Shown here one piece after another: positions 47,060 through 55,668 of a stretch of 64,000 nucleotides of DNA. The notes beneath the pieces are model-generated. The model saw nothing but the letters and a program-made list of their open reading frames with translations. It was not told the DNA's origin and made no database searches. The position numbers and the translations under genes were made by a program. The DNA is taken from positions 1 to 64,000 of the forward strand of contig NZ_VUNC01000007.1 of assembly GCF_009695875.1 (NCBI RefSeq), written 5' to 3'. This DNA comes from Olsenella porci. Lineage in GTDB: Bacteria; Actinomycetota; Coriobacteriia; Coriobacteriales; Atopobiaceae. Numbering within the stretch: position 1 is the stretch's first letter; each line of letters starts with the position of its first letter.

Positions 47060-47470
47060 CTACAGGTGACTGGGCTGGAAGATGCTGTCCCACATTGCGC
47101 CGACCCTGTCAATCAGGCTCAGGTCGGCGGGGAGCCAGTCCACGTCGCCCAGCTCCGCGCGACCTAGCCACCTGCCTTCGCGGTGCTCGAGCAGCCTGGG
47201 CTCCTCTCCGGGGGCGAGCTCGCTCACAAACACGTCCATGCTCAGGTGGAAGTCGGGGTAGTCGTACTCGATGGTGTCCAGGTACCACGTGGTGGAGAGG
47301 TCAACGCCCAGCTCCTCGCGAATCTCCCGGGCAACGGCCTGCTCGCTCGTCTCGCCCTCCTCGACCTTGCCGCCGGGGAACTCCCATCCGTCCATGCCAT
47401 GTCCGCGGCGGGCGGCAAAGACCCTGCCGTCCCTCACCATGATTGCGCATGCCGCCTTGGTAACCTTCAC
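47060..47470 (-). CDS. Nudix hydrolase, MutT-like
   Basis: This 136-residue protein carries a complete Nudix box, GGKVEEGETSEQAVAREIRE then ELG, preceded by GWEFP. The layout (VTKAACAIMVRDGRVFAARR at the start) fits (deoxy)nucleoside triphosphate pyrophosphohydrolases of the MutT type, which clean oxidised nucleotides. I prefer the GTG at 47470, with GGGAG about nine bases upstream. Longer in-frame starts would overlap the neighbouring thioesterase gene. Confidence 0.88.
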   Translation of the reverse strand: MKVTKAACAIMVRDGRVFAARRGHGMDGWEFPGGKVEEGETSEQAVAREIREELGVDLSTTWYLDTIEYDYPDFHLSMDVFVSELAPGEEPRLLEHREGRWLGRAELGDVDWLPADLSLIDRVGAMWDSIFQPSHL

Positions 47471-47519
47471 CGAAATCACTCCCGAGCCTCTCGCCTGAGT
47501 CACGTTTCGTCTGAGTCCG

Positions 47520-48236
47520 TCACCGCGAGAGCAGCTGGACCACGGCGTAGTCGTCACCTGTGGGGGACGAGAGCTCCACGGTGTGGCCGCCCTGGACCTC
47601 GTGCACCCTTGGCACCACGGTGTCTCCGAGCAGGGCCATGTGGCGGTACTGCACGCAGATCCGCCTGGGGCTCACGGCTTCGCCGAGCTCGGCGAGCGCG
47701 TCAAGGGCCAGCATGATGTACTGGGCGTTGTTGACGTGGCGGTTGGTGTCCAGGTGCTGCTCGGAGATGGTCACCTCGGATGCCTGGACGAACGGCCCCT
47801 CGACCGGGAGCCTCCTCTGCGTGGGCGGCATGTCCAGGGGCGCGTCGCCCTCGTCGTAGATCCTCTCGGACTCGGGAATCCTGATTGGCCTGCGGCGCTC
47901 GGTGTCGAACACGAACCACAGCGAGTCCGCCCTCACGTAGGGACTTCCCGAGGGGTCGCAGATGGTGAAGTTCCTGCCCGCCTGGGTCTTTCCCAGCGTG
48001 TGACACCAGGTGCTCACCCTTATTGGGTCGAAGAATCGCGGGAGGGAGTCTATCTCGATCTGCCACGCGGAGATGAACCAGCTGAAGTGATGCTCGCGCA
48101 TGAACTCGAGCCCCACCCCCAGGTTCTGCGACTGGAAGGTGGAGCAGTCCTGGAGGTAGTTGACCAGCGAGACGAGCGAGAGGTTGGCGTCCTCGTCGCA
48201 CTCGCTGTAGCGAACGCGAGCGTCGAAGGAGTACAT
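47520..48236 (-). CDS. Acyl-ACP thioesterase (FatA/FatB type)
   Basis: This 238-residue double-hotdog protein releases fatty acids from acyl carrier protein. The first hotdog begins FDARVRYSECDEDANLSLVS. WFVFDTERRRPIRIPE is the usual linker. The second hotdog has ISEQHLDTNRHVNNAQYIML, which carries the Asn and His of the bacterial/plant acyl-ACP thioesterase active site. ATG 48236 follows AGGAGG, and the gene begins 10 bp after the diacylglycerol kinase gene, suggesting a lipid-related transcript. Confidence 0.87.
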   Translation of the reverse strand: MYSFDARVRYSECDEDANLSLVSLVNYLQDCSTFQSQNLGVGLEFMREHHFSWFISAWQIEIDSLPRFFDPIRVSTWCHTLGKTQAGRNFTICDPSGSPYVRADSLWFVFDTERRRPIRIPESERIYDEGDAPLDMPPTQRRLPVEGPFVQASEVTISEQHLDTNRHVNNAQYIMLALDALAELGEAVSPRRICVQYRHMALLGDTVVPRVHEVQGGHTVELSSPTGDDYAVVQLLSR

Positions 48237-48246
48237 GGGGTACCTC

Positions 48247-49221
48247 CTAGATCTCTGGGAAGGCGACGGTCTCGGTGCCTCCGAAGCCCTCGGTTCCTCC
48301 GTCATCGGGCTCGTAGCGGCTCAGGGGGTCGACAATGAGCTTGTTGGCGGCTGGGATGACTTGGGCGACGTAGCTGCTCACGAGGCCGGGGATTACCTCG
48401 CCATCCGTCTGCATGGGGATGGGCTTAGAGCTGTTGACCTCGATCGTCTCGCCCGTGAACTGTTCCAGGTAGGGACGTCCCACGGAGTTTCCCGACTTGT
48501 CGACCATACCCGCGAAGATGGGGCGGAGGAGCTGGACGGCGTCTGAGGTCTCGAGGAGGATGACGTCCAGCTTGCCGTCGGTCATCGTGCTATTGGGAAC
48601 GACTTCGATCTCGCCCTGGATCATCGCGTTGTTGGCTACGATGCAGGCGATGGCGTCCCTCTCGTAGTGCCTGCCGTCGACCGTGATGTCGAAGTGGATG
48701 ATGTCGGGGTGGATGTTGGAGAGGGCGGCTGCGAAGTAGGCCGCCTCGCCCATGCTCTTCTTGTTGGGGACTGCCGCGCGCATGAGCTGCGCGTCAAAGC
48801 CGGTTCCCGCCATGATGCCAAACCCGTGCTCGCGGGGCCTGCCGTCCTCGTCGGTCCAGCGCATGACGCCCAGGTCGGTGTGGACCGAGCGGCCAAGGCG
48901 GCAGGCGTGGGCGATTGCGGACGGCTCCGGGGCGCTGCCGAGGTTTGCGAAGAGCAGGTTCGCCGTGCCGGAGGGGAAGATGCAGGTGAGCACGTCGCGG
49001 TCCCTCAACTCAAAGAGGAGGTTGGTCACGGTCCCGTCGCCGCCCGAGACCACCACGAGGTCAAAGTCCTCGGCATCGCAAACCGCCTCGCGGGCGCCGC
49101 CCTCCTCGGGGAGCGCGCGCAGGGTCACCTCGTCGCCATCGCGCAGCAGGGCCCGCTCGAATTCGAAGACCGCGTTTGACCCAAAGCCCGACTTGAGGTT
49201 ATGGACGATGAGCGTGCGCAC
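48247..49221 (-). CDS. Diacylglycerol/lipid kinase family protein
   Basis: This 324-residue soluble kinase of the DagK/YegS family phosphorylates diacylglycerol or related lipids. Key features are LIVHNLKSGFGSN near the start, the nucleotide motif VVVSGGDGTVTN (about residues 57-68), PSGTANLLFANLGS and, in the second half, GTGFDAQLM and a late TDGKLDVILLE. I favour the GTG at 49221, with GGGAGG just upstream; ATG 49233 is an alternative. It leads the thioesterase gene and diverges from rnd over a short promoter region containing TTATGATAAT. Confidence 0.87.
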   Translation of the reverse strand: MRTLIVHNLKSGFGSNAVFEFERALLRDGDEVTLRALPEEGGAREAVCDAEDFDLVVVSGGDGTVTNLLFELRDRDVLTCIFPSGTANLLFANLGSAPEPSAIAHACRLGRSVHTDLGVMRWTDEDGRPREHGFGIMAGTGFDAQLMRAAVPNKKSMGEAAYFAAALSNIHPDIIHFDITVDGRHYERDAIACIVANNAMIQGEIEVVPNSTMTDGKLDVILLETSDAVQLLRPIFAGMVDKSGNSVGRPYLEQFTGETIEVNSSKPIPMQTDGEVIPGLVSSYVAQVIPAANKLIVDPLSRYEPDDGGTEGFGGTETVAFPEI

Positions 49222-49315
49222 GTTGCCTCCCATGTGGTTCGTTATGATAATGAGGTTGCGCCCAAGGCGCACATAGATGTCATGGTAGCTATTTTTGACC
49301 CAGAATCGAGGGCGC

Positions 49316-50446
49316 GTGTACATAAGTGACGCGGAACAGCTGGCCACCTTCTGCGAAAGAGCGTCGGGGTCCGGCATCCTCGCAGTCGACACCGAGTTCA
49401 TTCGGGAGCGCACGTATCACCCCCAGCTCTGCCTCATTCAGGTTGCCACGGCGGACGAGTCCGCGGCAATAGACCCCATCCTCATCAAGGACCTGAGCCC
49501 ACTCGTCGCGCTCCTGGGCGACTCCAGGATCGTGAAGGTCTTCCACGCGTGCGGCCAGGACCTGGAGGTCATCAACGATGCGATGGGGCTCGTCCCCGCC
49601 CCGTCGTTTGACACTCAGCTCGCCGCGGCGTTCGTGGGCTATCGCAACCAGATTGGGTACGGTGCGTTGGTCGAGGCCTGCTGCGGCGTTCACCTGCCCA
49701 AGGCGGACTCGCTCACGGACTGGTCGCGCAGGCCCCTCGACGCCGAGCAGCTTCGGTACGCGGAGGACGACGTCACGTACCTTCCTGCCGTCTACGAGTC
49801 CCTGATGGCGCAGCTGGTGGAGAGGGACCGGCTCTCGTGGCTGCTCCCCGAGATGGAGGATCTCACGCGTCCCGACCGCTACGAGCGCAACCCAAGGGAG
49901 GCCTACCTCCATCTCAGGCGGGCGGGGTCACTCACGCGCAAGCAGCTTGCCGTTGCGCGCGAGCTCTGCGCCTGGCGCGAGGGGGTGGCGGAGAGGCGCA
50001 ACCTCCCCAGGAGGTGGGTCCTCACCGACGAGGTGGTGCTCGAGGCCTGCAAGAGGGCTCCCAGGACCGTCGACCGGCTCCTCCGCATCCGCGGCACGGA
50101 GCAGCTCGGGAGGGCCGAAGCGCAGGCTGCCGTCGACGCGATCGCGCGCGGCCTTGAGGCAAATCCCAACTCGCTGCCCGAGCGCCGTCGCCACGAGCGC
50201 CCGGGCGCCCAGACCGAGAGCGTGCTCGACCTCATGTACGCGCTGCTCCGCCTGGTTTCCGAGAGGAGCGGCGTCGCGTCTCAGCTCATCGCGACCCGCG
50301 ACGACCTCCTCGAGTTCCTGAACGACCCCGGCTCGTCGAGCCTCTCCTCGGGGTGGAGATACGACCTACTTGGCTGCGAGCTCGAGCGCCTCCTCGCCGG
50401 CGAGACTGGCCTCACCATCAAGGACGGCGGCATAGAGCTGCTCTGA
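49316..50446 (+). CDS. rnd: Ribonuclease D
   Basis: This 376-residue 3'-to-5' exoribonuclease trims tRNA and other small RNAs. The DEDD exonuclease domain shows AVDTEFIRERTYHPQ (about residues 23-37), VFHACGQDLEVI, FDTQLAAAFVGY and YAEDDVTYL. An HRDC-type helical domain follows around 205-285 (REAYLHLRRAGSLTRKQLAV). I choose GTG 49316, with GAGG close upstream; TTG 49295 would add seven residues. A terminator hairpin follows. Confidence 0.9.
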   Translation: MYISDAEQLATFCERASGSGILAVDTEFIRERTYHPQLCLIQVATADESAAIDPILIKDLSPLVALLGDSRIVKVFHACGQDLEVINDAMGLVPAPSFDTQLAAAFVGYRNQIGYGALVEACCGVHLPKADSLTDWSRRPLDAEQLRYAEDDVTYLPAVYESLMAQLVERDRLSWLLPEMEDLTRPDRYERNPREAYLHLRRAGSLTRKQLAVARELCAWREGVAERRNLPRRWVLTDEVVLEACKRAPRTVDRLLRIRGTEQLGRAEAQAAVDAIARGLEANPNSLPERRRHERPGAQTESVLDLMYALLRLVSERSGVASQLIATRDDLLEFLNDPGSSSLSSGWRYDLLGCELERLLAGETGLTIKDGGIELL

Positions 50447-50476
50447 GTCCCCCATCCCACAGGGTGGGGATTTGGT
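50447..50476 (+). terminator. Hairpin after rnd
   Basis: CCCCATCCC and GGGTGGGG pair around ACA, followed by ATTTGG. Confidence 0.6.
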
Positions 50477-50569
50477 GTCCGGGGTCCGGCGTACCATGGG
50501 TGTGAGAAGGGCGTCGCCCCAGTGGGGTACAAGCGGGGCAGGGTTCAGCACAGGAAGGAACGCACCCAC

Positions 50570-51253
50570 ATGATTTACTTCTACGGATCCGGGCTCGCCT
50601 ATTGGGGCATCATCATCGTCTCGCTCGTCCTTGGCGGCGCGACCCAGGCATACATCAACTCCACCTATCGCAAGTGGTCCAAGGTGCCCGCGAGCGCGGG
50701 CGGCACGGGGGCTGAGGTCGCGCGCAGGATGCTCGATAGCGAGGGTGCCCCCAACGTCGGGCTCGCGCGCGTCTCCGGCCACCTGAGCGACTACTACGAC
50801 CCACGCGATAACCGTCTTCACCTCTCGGGCGAGAACTACGAGGGAGCCTCGGTCGCCTCCGTGGCCGTCGCCTGCCACGAGGCGGGGCATGCGGTCCAGA
50901 CCGCCAAGGGCTACGCCTTCGGCAAGTTCCGCACCGCCCTCGTGCCGGTGGTCAACGTGACCCAGCAGCTGTGGAGCATCCTTCTCATCGTGGGCATCTT
51001 CATCAACGCGGTCGGGCTCGTCCGCATCGGCGTGCTGCTCTTTGCGTTCTCGGTCCTGTTCCAGCTGGTGACGCTTCCCGTCGAGATCGACGCTTCGCGG
51101 AGGGCAGTCGCCTATCTGGGCCGCGCGGGCGGCAGCATCGACGAGCGCGGTGCCCGCCAGGTCCTCACCGCCGCGGCGCTCACCTACGTCGCCGCCGCGC
51201 TGGTCTCGGTGCTCCAGCTCCTGTACCTCCTCGGTCAGACGGACAGGGACTAG
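50570..51253 (+). CDS. Membrane zinc metallopeptidase (YugP family)
   Basis: This 227-residue membrane protein begins with a hydrophobic helix (about residues 8-28). The zinc motif HEAGH lies at about 103-107 in VACHEAGHAVQTAKGYAF, and three further helices follow with the PVEIDASRRAVAYL segment that contributes the third zinc ligand region in this family. The substrate is unknown. The ATG at 50570 has AAGGA about 10 bases upstream. It lies 2 bp before xseA and so probably shares a transcript with it. Confidence 0.87.
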   Translation: MIYFYGSGLAYWGIIIVSLVLGGATQAYINSTYRKWSKVPASAGGTGAEVARRMLDSEGAPNVGLARVSGHLSDYYDPRDNRLHLSGENYEGASVASVAVACHEAGHAVQTAKGYAFGKFRTALVPVVNVTQQLWSILLIVGIFINAVGLVRIGVLLFAFSVLFQLVTLPVEIDASRRAVAYLGRAGGSIDERGARQVLTAAALTYVAAALVSVLQLLYLLGQTDRD

Positions 51254-51255
51254 CC

Positions 51256-52629
51256 ATGGAGAGGGGCGAATCGGAGGCGCCGCTCTCGGTCTCGCAGGCC
51301 GTCGAGCTGGTCAAGGGGACCGTCGACACCATCCCGCAGATCGTCGTGAACGGCGAGGTCTCGGGGTTCAGGGGTCCAAACGCGCGCTCCGGGCACTGTT
51401 ACTTCACCATCAAGGACGACAGCAGCGCCATGGACGTCATCGTGTGGCGCGGGACCTATGCCAGGTGCGGGTTTCGGCTGAGGGACGGCCTGGAGGTCAC
51501 CTTCACGGGCAGGTTCGGCGTCTATGCGGGGACCGGTCGCCTCTCGTTCATTGCCTCGAGGCTCGAGGTGGCGGGGGAGGGGCTCCTGCGCCAGCAGGTC
51601 GCCGCCCTCGCACGCAAGCTCGAGGCCGAGGGGCTCATGGACCCTGCCCGCAAACGCCACATTCCGCGATTCTGCGTGCGCGTGGCGGTCGTGACGTCGC
51701 TCTCGGGCAGCGTCATAGAAGACGTCAAGCGAACCCTCGCCAGGCGCAACCCGCTCGTCCAGATTCAGGTTGTGGGGTGCATGGTCCAGGGGCCAGGTGC
51801 GCCGCAGACCATCATCCGCGCGCTCGGGGTCGCCGCCGCCGCGCGGCCCGATGCCATCCTGCTCGTTCGCGGGGGAGGCTCGTTCGAGGATCTCATGACG
51901 TTCAACGACGAGGCGCTCGCTCGTGCCGTCGCCGCTTGTCCCGTTCCGGTCATCACCGGCATCGGGCACGAGCCGGACACAAGCATCTGCGACATGGTGG
52001 CAGACCGTCGCTGCTCAACGCCTACGGCTGCGGCGGAGTCCGTCGCGCCTGCCTTCGACGAGGTGGAGGGGAAGATCTCCGAGCGCGCGGAGCGCCTTGG
52101 CAAGGCCATGGGCAAGCAGCTCTCCGGAGAGGTGCAGCGACTCGACACCCTCGCCCTCCTCGCAACCAACTCGGTGAGGGAGTCGATCAGGCGGCGCGCG
52201 GTCGCCGTTGACGCAATGGGGACCAGGCGCTGCCTGTCCGACCCCCGAGGCATGCTGCTTGATCGCGAGGCGCAGCTCGAGCAGACCGGGCAGCGGCTTC
52301 ACGATGCGATTCCCCGGACCCTACAGCGGAGGGGCGAGATGCTGGCCACCGACGCCTCTCGCCTCTCGACTGCCGCGCGGAGGATGCTGGTTCCCTTCCA
52401 TGCGGAGGTCACGAGGTCGGCCGCCACGCTCGACGCCCTCTCGCCCCTCAAGGTCCTGGGGAGGGGCTATGCGGTGGCGAGCGACGTCAACGGGCACGTC
52501 GTAGACAAGGTGGGCAAGGTCTCGCCAGGCGATGCGATCGGCGTGCTCGTGTCGGATGGCATCATTCAGGCGGAGGTCACGGGCGTCAGCAGGGACGAGA
52601 AGACGGGCGCGAGCCCGAGGGAGGCATAG
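51256..52629 (+). CDS. xseA: Exodeoxyribonuclease VII large subunit
   Basis: This 457-residue subunit degrades single-stranded DNA with XseB. It has an N-terminal OB-fold (VNGEVSGFRGPNARSGHCYFTIKDD, here quoted by its ends VNGEVSG and YFTIKDD). The catalytic core has VAVVTSLSGSVIEDV, LVRGGGSFEDLMTFNDE, TGIGHEPDTSICDMVADRR and STPTAAAE, followed by a long coiled coil and a closing segment, SPLKVLGRGYAV. Length is normal. It begins two bases after the metallopeptidase stop and is followed by xseB two bases later. Confidence 0.94.
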   Translation: MERGESEAPLSVSQAVELVKGTVDTIPQIVVNGEVSGFRGPNARSGHCYFTIKDDSSAMDVIVWRGTYARCGFRLRDGLEVTFTGRFGVYAGTGRLSFIASRLEVAGEGLLRQQVAALARKLEAEGLMDPARKRHIPRFCVRVAVVTSLSGSVIEDVKRTLARRNPLVQIQVVGCMVQGPGAPQTIIRALGVAAAARPDAILLVRGGGSFEDLMTFNDEALARAVAACPVPVITGIGHEPDTSICDMVADRRCSTPTAAAESVAPAFDEVEGKISERAERLGKAMGKQLSGEVQRLDTLALLATNSVRESIRRRAVAVDAMGTRRCLSDPRGMLLDREAQLEQTGQRLHDAIPRTLQRRGEMLATDASRLSTAARRMLVPFHAEVTRSAATLDALSPLKVLGRGYAVASDVNGHVVDKVGKVSPGDAIGVLVSDGIIQAEVTGVSRDEKTGASPREA

Positions 52630-52631
52630 CG

Positions 52632-52919
52632 ATGGAAGAGAAGAAGGACGGGACGGGCGCACAGTTCGCCGACATCGAGGGAATGAGCTTCAAGGAGGCG
52701 TCGACCGAGCTGGAGCAGATCGTCCGCAGGCTCGAGAGCGGCGAGCTCGAGCTTGAGGAGTCCATGACCCTCTACGCCAGGGGGGTAGAGCTCCTGAAGA
52801 GCCTGAGGGCGCGTCTCGCCAACGCCGAGCAGAAGGTCCAGGTGCTGCTCGACACCACCGAGTCCGCTCAGGTCACGGACACCACCGCCGCGCCGTCGAC
52901 GGCGTTCATCGACGAGTAG
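52632..52919 (+). CDS. xseB: Exodeoxyribonuclease VII small subunit
   Basis: This 95-residue helical subunit carries the family core MSFKEASTELEQIVRRLESG followed by ELELEESMTLYARGVELLK. It partners XseA encoded immediately upstream. The N-terminal 17 residues and the C-terminal Thr/Ala-rich tail are extra compared with the usual 75-80-residue form. Confidence 0.93.
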   Translation: MEEKKDGTGAQFADIEGMSFKEASTELEQIVRRLESGELELEESMTLYARGVELLKSLRARLANAEQKVQVLLDTTESAQVTDTTAAPSTAFIDE

Positions 52920-52946
52920 CGGGAACGAGAGGAAGGGGAGAGACCC

Positions 52947-53303
52947 ATGGCAACCAAGGACGACTGCATCTTCTGCAAGATCGCCAACCACCAGATCGAG
53001 TCAGACTACGTGTACGAGGACGACCTGGTCTGCGCGTTCAGGGACATGAACCCACAGGCGCCGGTCCACGTCCTGGTGGTCCCCAAGGACCACTACGACA
53101 ACCTGGTGGACGACGTCCCTGCAGAGACCCTCGCGGCCCTGGCCCACGGTGTGGACGAGGTCGCCAAGAGGACCGGCATCCGCGAGAGCGGGTTCCGCGT
53201 CATCGCCAACACAGGTGATGCCGCCGGTCAGACGGTCCACCACCTGCACCTGCACGTCCTGGGCGGGGAGGGGCTCGGCGAGGGCCTCCTCCCCAAGGAG
53301 TAG
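52947..53303 (+). CDS. HIT family protein (HINT-like nucleotide hydrolase)
   Basis: This 118-residue protein has the histidine-triad motif HHLHLHVLGG near residues 96-105 and the N-terminal zinc-type pair CIFCKI. HINT-like proteins hydrolyse adenosine phosphoramidates. AGGAAGGGG precedes the ATG. It lies in a closely packed run from the metallopeptidase to the Cys-rich gene that starts three bases after this stop. Confidence 0.92.
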   Translation: MATKDDCIFCKIANHQIESDYVYEDDLVCAFRDMNPQAPVHVLVVPKDHYDNLVDDVPAETLAALAHGVDEVAKRTGIRESGFRVIANTGDAAGQTVHHLHLHVLGGEGLGEGLLPKE

Positions 53304-53305
53304 CC

Positions 53306-53728
53306 ATGGGTGCCGCCGAGGAGATGGCCGCACGGGCGACCGAGCGCCACGAGCGCGGGTACAACTGTGCCCAAGCCGTCGCCTGCGCCTTCGCGGAGCG
53401 ACTGGGCGTCGACGAGGAGACCCTCTTCCGCGCAACCGAGGGCCTTGGCCTTGGCATGGGCGGAATGCAGGGCACCTGCGGGGCGGCGAGTGGAGCGTGC
53501 GTGGTGGCGGGTCTCGCCAACAGCACGGGCAACCTCGAGCGTCCCAACAGCAAGGCGTCTACCTACGCGATCTCGCGTCGCATCGTTGACCGCTTTTGCC
53601 GCGAGGCGGGGGCCGTGCGCTGCGCCGACCTCAAGGGTGTGGGGGCGGGCAAGGTCCTCTGCCCCTGCCCCCGTTGCGTGGAGCTCGCCGCGACCATCGC
53701 GCAGGAGGAGGTCTTCGACGCCCGCTGA
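53306..53728 (+). CDS. C_GCAxxG_C_C family protein
   Basis: This 140-residue protein matches the redox-type family named for its cysteine pattern: YNCAQAV near residue 20, GTCGAASGA (GCAxxG variant, reading CGAASG) near 57, CREAGAVRCADL and a C-terminal CPCPRCVE cluster. The function is unknown; members occur in anaerobes and are suspected of binding a metal or redox cofactor. It starts three bases after the HIT gene, with AGGAG overlapping that stop codon. Confidence 0.8.
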   Translation: MGAAEEMAARATERHERGYNCAQAVACAFAERLGVDEETLFRATEGLGLGMGGMQGTCGAASGACVVAGLANSTGNLERPNSKASTYAISRRIVDRFCREAGAVRCADLKGVGAGKVLCPCPRCVELAATIAQEEVFDAR

Positions 53729-53828
53729 CATCGACGAACCCTCACGTAGCGGCATATCGCTATGATGAGGTCGCTTGTGTTAGTTGGGTGAGAAGGGATG
53801 CGGGCCTTGTGCCCGCGAGAGGAGTCGC

Positions 53829-55010
53829 ATGAACGTCCTAGTAATCAACGCTGGTAGCTCGTCGCTGAAGTACCAGCTCCTCGACACCAAGTCCGGCAAG
53901 GTCTTCGCCAAGGGCAACTGTGAGCGCATCGGCATCGATGGCTCCTTCATCGGCCACGAGGAGAACGACGGCGGGAAGCAGAAGACCGAGGTCGCCCTCC
54001 CGGATCACAAGACCGCCATCAAGCACGTCTTCGAGATCCTTGACAAGGCCGGCTTTGACACCGACAAGATTGAGGGCATCGGCCACCGCGTGGTTCAGGG
54101 TGGCTGGTACTTCCCCGAGTCCAAGGTCGTAACCGACGAGACCCTGGGCTGGGTCCGCGAGGTCGCTCCTCTCGCCCCGCTCCACAACTATGCGGAGGCG
54201 GACGTAATCCAGATTTGCCGCGAGATGTTCCCCTCCATCGGCAACGTGATCGTCGCAGACACCTCGTTCCACTACAACATGCCCGAGAAGGCTTGGCGTT
54301 ACGCTCTCCCGCGCGACGTGGTGGACAAGCTGCACATCCGCAAGTACGGCGCCCACGGCACCTCTCACCGCTACATCTGGAAGACCACCAACGAGTTCCT
54401 GAAGGGTGACGTCCACAAGCTTGTGAGCTGCCACCTTGGCTCCGGCGCGTCCCTCTCCGCCATCAAGGACGGGCACGACATGGACACCACCATGGGCCTC
54501 ACCCCGCTCGATGGCCTGATCATGGGTACCCGCTGCGGCACCATCGACCCCGCCACCGTGTGCTACCTGGTTCGCGAGGGCGGCTACACCATCGACCAGG
54601 TCGATACCATGATGAACAAGCAGTCCGGCCTGCTCGCGCTCTCCGCCGTCTCGTCCGACTCCCGCGACATCGAGGCCGGTGCCGAGAAGGGTGACAAGAA
54701 CTGCCAGATGGCGCTCGAGATGTTCTACTACCGCACCTCTCAGCTCATCGCCGAGATGGCCCAGTCCATGCACGGCTTTGACACGATGGCCTTCTCTGCC
54801 GGCATCGGCGAGAACTCCGCCGAGATGCGCCTTGGCGTCGCCAAGGAGCTGGAGTGGCTTGGTGTCAAGATCGACGAGAAGAAGAACGAGGTCCGCTCTG
54901 ACGAGCCCCGTGTCATCTCGACCGACGACTCCAAGGTGAAGGTCCTCGTGGTTCCCACCAACGAGGAGCTCATGATCGCCCTCGACGTCGAGGCGCTGCT
55001 CTCCAAGTAG
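53829..55010 (+). CDS. ackA: Acetate kinase
   Basis: This 393-residue enzyme interconverts acetyl-phosphate plus ADP and acetate plus ATP. Signatures are VLVINAGSSSLKYQL at the N-terminus, GHRVVQGG (about residues 84-91), the acetate and phosphate region ADTSFHYNMP, YGAHGTSHRYI, HLGSGASLSAI and FSAGIGENS. Length is typical. AGGAG precedes the ATG. Phosphotransacetylase is not adjacent, which is unusual but not rare. Strong codon bias suggests a highly expressed energy-conserving step. Confidence 0.96.
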   Translation: MNVLVINAGSSSLKYQLLDTKSGKVFAKGNCERIGIDGSFIGHEENDGGKQKTEVALPDHKTAIKHVFEILDKAGFDTDKIEGIGHRVVQGGWYFPESKVVTDETLGWVREVAPLAPLHNYAEADVIQICREMFPSIGNVIVADTSFHYNMPEKAWRYALPRDVVDKLHIRKYGAHGTSHRYIWKTTNEFLKGDVHKLVSCHLGSGASLSAIKDGHDMDTTMGLTPLDGLIMGTRCGTIDPATVCYLVREGGYTIDQVDTMMNKQSGLLALSAVSSDSRDIEAGAEKGDKNCQMALEMFYYRTSQLIAEMAQSMHGFDTMAFSAGIGENSAEMRLGVAKELEWLGVKIDEKKNEVRSDEPRVISTDDSKVKVLVVPTNEELMIALDVEALLSK

Positions 55011-55027
55011 CACCGTCACAAGGTAAG

Positions 55028-55068
55028 GAGCGGGGCGTCTCGGCGATGAGTCGAGGCGCCCCGCTTTC
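55028..55068 (+). terminator. Terminator of ackA
   Basis: AGCGGGGCG and CGCCCCGCT pair around an inner CTCG/CGAG hairpin and are followed by TTTCGTT. Confidence 0.78.
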
Positions 55069-55108
55069 GTTACATGACGCCTGGCAAGGGGAGGCGCGGT
55101 TTGGCGCG

Positions 55109-55660
55109 CTACCCCAAGAGTCCTCTTCTCCTCCAGGGGAGCCATGACAGCCAGCTACCGTCGTCTCTCTCACCTTCCACCACGAGCTGGTAGGCCATGC
55201 GGGGACTTCCGTCACTCACGTGGATGGTTCCGCAGTGAACGAACCCACGGCTCTTGAGCAGTCGCTGCATGGGCACGTTGTCCCGGTGGGTGTCTGCCCG
55301 CAGGCTCGTGGCAGATTGCATCGCCCAGTCCAGGCAGAAGCCTCCCACCCCCTGTCCGGGCTCGCGTACCGCAAGTCGATGGATCACAAAGTAGGGCCCG
55401 TCATCGAGCCACTCCCCGTCCTCTATCTTGAGGTAGGCGGGATCGGGTCCGGGCTGCAGGCACAGGCACCCGGCAATCTTTCCCTCGCTCTCGCACACAA
55501 AGAGCGTTCCCCGGCGCACGTCTGCGAGGATGTCGCTTTTTGAGGGATATTCCCCCGCCCACTGGGTCGGGTTGCCGTTGCGGTGCATGAAGTCGCGTGC
55601 CCCCTCGTACAGGCTGGCCAACGCGTCCAGGTCGTCCCGCACGGCGGGTCTCATCTCCAT
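55109..55660 (-). CDS. GNAT family N-acetyltransferase
   Basis: This 183-residue protein has a GNAT fold. MRPAVRDDLDALASLYEGARD opens it, IHRLAVREPGQGVGGFCLDWA near residues 90-110 gives the beta-4 strand and an acetyl-CoA loop in which the usual Q/RxxGxG/A reads GQGVGG, and MQRLLKSRGFVHCG closes the core. The acceptor is unknown. The ATG at 55660 follows AGGAG, eight bases after the preceding gene's stop, so both belong to one transcript. Confidence 0.83.
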   Translation of the reverse strand: MEMRPAVRDDLDALASLYEGARDFMHRNGNPTQWAGEYPSKSDILADVRRGTLFVCESEGKIAGCLCLQPGPDPAYLKIEDGEWLDDGPYFVIHRLAVREPGQGVGGFCLDWAMQSATSLRADTHRDNVPMQRLLKSRGFVHCGTIHVSDGSPRMAYQLVVEGERDDGSWLSWLPWRRRGLLG

Positions 55661-55668
55661 GTCGACTC